DNA of 15,873 nucleotides from an uncultured Collinsella sp. GTDB taxonomy: Bacteria; Actinomycetota; Coriobacteriia; Coriobacteriales; Coriobacteriaceae. Positions 14,434-15,873 of the stretch are shown here, in pieces (positions within the stretch are counted from its first letter, which is position 1; each line of letters opens with the position of its first letter). The stretch is taken from the NCBI GenBank assembly GCA_900542555.1, contig UQNU01000053.1, forward strand, positions 1 through 15,873. The letters run 5' to 3'. The translations under genes were made by a program, and so were the position numbers. The notes beneath the pieces are model-generated. The model ran no database searches, was not told the DNA's origin, and saw nothing but the letters and a program-made list of their open reading frames with translations.

Positions 14434-14564
14434 ATTGGGTTGTCGGTGCATGAAAAAATGCCGACATCCCGCCTCGGGGAGGAGGCGGGAACACACCGAG
14501 TAGACGGAGGGGTGCAGAGCGCGGTCGCGTCTCGACTGACGACGTTGCCCATCGACAACCCTAT
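14434..14564. repeat. Nested inverted repeats between rpsA and rnpB
   Basis: An outer near-perfect pair, ATTGGGTTGTCG (14434-14445) with CGACAACCCTAT (14553-14564), has one mismatch in 12. Inside are two back-to-back hairpins: TGTCGG/CCGACA (14441-14446 with 14461-14466) and TCCCGCCTC/GAGGCGGGA (14467-14475 with 14482-14490). On the minus strand the second hairpin is followed closely by TTTTTT, so it may also block antisense transcription. There is no gene in 14372-14651. Confidence 0.5.
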
Positions 14565-14618
14565 TGTACTGCATGGCGTGGTTCTTGGTTTATCGTGTCG
14601 AACGCTTGTGTTGTACCA

Positions 14619-14645
14619 TTGCCTGCGGCAACGGTGTGCTACACT
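14619..14645 (+). promoter_or_regulatory. Promoter of rnpB
   Basis: TTGCCT (14619-14624), a 15-bp spacer, and an extended -10 TGCTACACT (14637-14645). Its expected start point, about 14652, coincides with the base of helix P1 of the RNase P RNA, which supports the call. Confidence 0.6.
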
Positions 14646-14651
14646 CTTGCA

Positions 14652-15015
14652 CTGCTGAGTGGGCCAGACGGTCGCGCGATGTGCTGCTTGCAGCACGCGT
14701 GAGGAAAGTCCGGGCTCCAGAGGGCGGGATGCCGGCTAACGGCCGGGCGGAGTGATCCGACGGAAAGCGCCGCAGAAAAGAAGACTCCCACCTGCGCCGC
14801 AAGGCGTAAAGGGAAAAGCTGAAACGGTGGTGTAAGAGACCACCAGCGTCGTGGTAACACGGCGGCTTGGCAAGCCCCATCCGGAGCAAGCGCGAATAGG
14901 AACGCTATGGGCCGGCCCGGTCCGCGTTCGGGTAGCGTGCGTGGAGCTGCACGGTAACGTGCAGACAAGATAAATGACCGTTCACGACAGAACCCGGCTT
15001 ATAGGCCCACTCGGC
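14652..15015 (+). ncRNA. rnpB: RNase P RNA, bacterial type A
   Basis: Catalytic RNA that removes 5' leaders from pre-tRNA. Helix P1 is formed by GAGTGGGCC (14657-14665) and GGCCCACTC (15004-15012) and can extend a few pairs outward. The conserved core is obvious: GAGGAAAGTCCGGGCT (14701-14716) near the 5' end and ACAGAACCCGGCTTA (14987-15001) near the 3' end, which together form P4. Length is about 360 nt, normal for type A. All long open frames across this segment are spurious. Ends are approximate to a few bases. Confidence 0.96.
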
Positions 15016-15032
15016 AACTATGTTGACGCTGC

Positions 15033-15131
15033 GAACCCGTCAGCGCGGTAATCTGCCTTTCAAGCCTTCGGGCATGACCATAAGGTCAATGCCCTCGTCT
15101 TTCAAGGCACCTTGCTCGCGCTGACGGGTTC
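15033..15131 (+). repeat. 99-nt nested hairpin element downstream of rnpB
   Basis: The outer stem is 15 bp and perfect: GAACCCGTCAGCGCG (15033-15047) with its reverse complement at 15117-15131. Inside, TGCCTT/AAGGCA (15054-15059 with 15104-15109), then an inner stem GGGCATGACC (15070-15079) with GGTC-A-ATGCCC (15084-15094, one bulged A), loop ATAA. No T-run follows, so it is not a typical terminator. It starts 18-21 nt after rnpB. It could be a structured RNA, a 3' processing element or a dispersed palindromic repeat; which one cannot be told from this sequence. Confidence 0.7.
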
Positions 15132-15244
15132 TCGCTGTTGGTGACGGTATCATTGGCGTTTCCGTTCTTGTTAGAGGGCAACGGTGCTGTCTTTGCCGTA
15201 TTATTGAGGCTGTTTGTTGCTTTGCTTGTTGTTGAGGGGCTTTG

Positions 15245-15830
15245 TTGGACAGCTATTTTACTCTGCAGTCGAATATTGAGGCTTCGGGCGAGTTTGTGGA
15301 CCGCAAGAGCCGGTTTATTGCCCAACTGGTCCATATTGAGTCCGAGGATGAGGCGAATGCCTTTATCGAGATGGTTCGCAAGCGTCATTACGACGCTCGG
15401 CACAATGTTCCTGCGTGGATTTTAGTCGATGGACGTGAACGTCAGAGCGATGACGGTGAGCCGAGCCGCACGAGCGGCATGCCGACGCTCGAGGTACTGC
15501 GCGGCGCAGAGCTCAAAAATGTTTGCTGCGTGGTGACGCGCTATTTTGGTGGCACGCTGTTGGGACCTGGTGGCTTGGTGCGCGCCTATACCGCGGCCAC
15601 GCAGGCGGCGGTGGCAGCTGCTCGGGAGGCTGGGCAGATTGTCGAGATGACGAGCGTCGTGCCGGTTGACGTGCACGTGGCCTATCCGCAGTATGAGCAG
15701 GTGCTTCGTTTGGCGCAGGATTCGGGTGCCAAGGTTTCGGATACCGATTACGCGGATGCCGTGACACTTCACTTGGTGTTTAAGGCGGGGGAGCAGGACC
15801 CGTTTTGCGCTAAAATGCGCGAGCTTATGG
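15245..15830 (+). CDS. yigZ: YigZ / IMPACT (UPF0029) family protein, 3' end missing
   Basis: Conserved cytosolic protein of the YigZ/IMPACT family; in eukaryotes IMPACT modulates Gcn2 signalling, in bacteria the role is unsettled. 195 codons are seen; full-length bacterial members are about 200-220, so only a short C-terminal piece is lost to the adapter. Family motifs are RKRHYDARHNVPAW, SDDGEPSRTSGMPTLEVL and VVTRYFGGTLLGPGGLVRAY, all in the N-terminal UPF0029 domain (about 1-125), with a smaller C-terminal domain after it. The start is TTG at 15245: GAGGGG lies 5 nt upstream, an in-frame TGA at 15233 bounds the frame, and the resulting DSYFTLQSN...DRKSRFIA start fits the family. An adjacent TTG at 15242 is the only alternative. 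Confidence 0.9.
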
Positions 15831-15873
15831 CTGTCTCTTATACACATCTCCGAGCCCACGAGACTCGACGTCA
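15831..15873 (-). other. Nextera/Tn5 adapter with index (artificial sequence)
   Basis: CTGTCTCTTATACACATCT (15831-15849) is the reverse complement of the Tn5 mosaic end. It is followed by the read-2 adapter (CCGAGCCCACGAGAC, 15850-15864) and nine bases that fit an 8-nt i7 index, TCGACGTC, plus the A of the next adapter segment. Translation of the minus strand gives the known artefact peptide string MCIRDS. Confidence 0.98.

Noticed and set aside
13107..14696. 529-codon open frame on the minus strand over rpsA and its flank
   Set aside because: Shadow of rpsA's repeated S1 domains. It reads through the rpsA terminator and start into rnpB, which a real gene would not.
14590..14968. Open frames on both strands across 14590-14968
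   Set aside because: The segment is RNase P RNA, with helix P1 and both conserved core blocks present.
15422..15859. 145-codon minus-strand ORF beginning MGSEMCIRDS
   Set aside because: Its start lies in the sequencing adapter and the rest is antisense to yigZ.

Overview
The window looks like a piece of a GC-rich actinobacterial chromosome, most likely a gut Coriobacteriia such as Collinsella. That placement is inferred from codon bias, gene content and protein flavour; there is no 16S gene here. Both ends are artificial. Bases 1-30 and 15831-15873 are Nextera/Tn5 tagmentation adapter, so the first and last genes are cut by library construction, not by biology.

Layout: an M18 aminopeptidase (minus, C-terminus missing) is divergent from polA (DNA polymerase I, 916 aa, degenerate proofreading domain). 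After polA come a strong hairpin and a 126-bp nested palindrome with 32-bp perfect arms, then a Cof-type HAD phosphatase (minus). A roughly 550-bp intergenic stretch leads into argG; it holds a likely promoter and a well-translated 24-codon ORF whose C-terminal third is almost all arginine. argG and argH, which catalyse the last two steps of arginine synthesis, flank a 56-aa unrecognised small protein. Then follow ndk, rpiB (minus), an L-cysteine desulfidase-like UPF0597 gene, a second HAD hydrolase (minus, sharing a CTAG double stop with its neighbour), rpsA (UUG start, four S1 domains), the RNase P RNA gene rnpB, a 99-nt nested-hairpin element, and a truncated YigZ/IMPACT-family gene (UUG start).

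Most genes are housekeeping functions in small transcription units separated by clear hairpin terminators. I see no phage, insertion sequence, CRISPR, toxin or defence genes. The most interesting material is non-coding or very small: the Arg-rich leader ORF with mutually exclusive hairpins before argG, which suggests ribosome-mediated attenuation of arginine synthesis; the 126-bp palindromic element; the structured element after rnpB; and the small protein between argG and argH.
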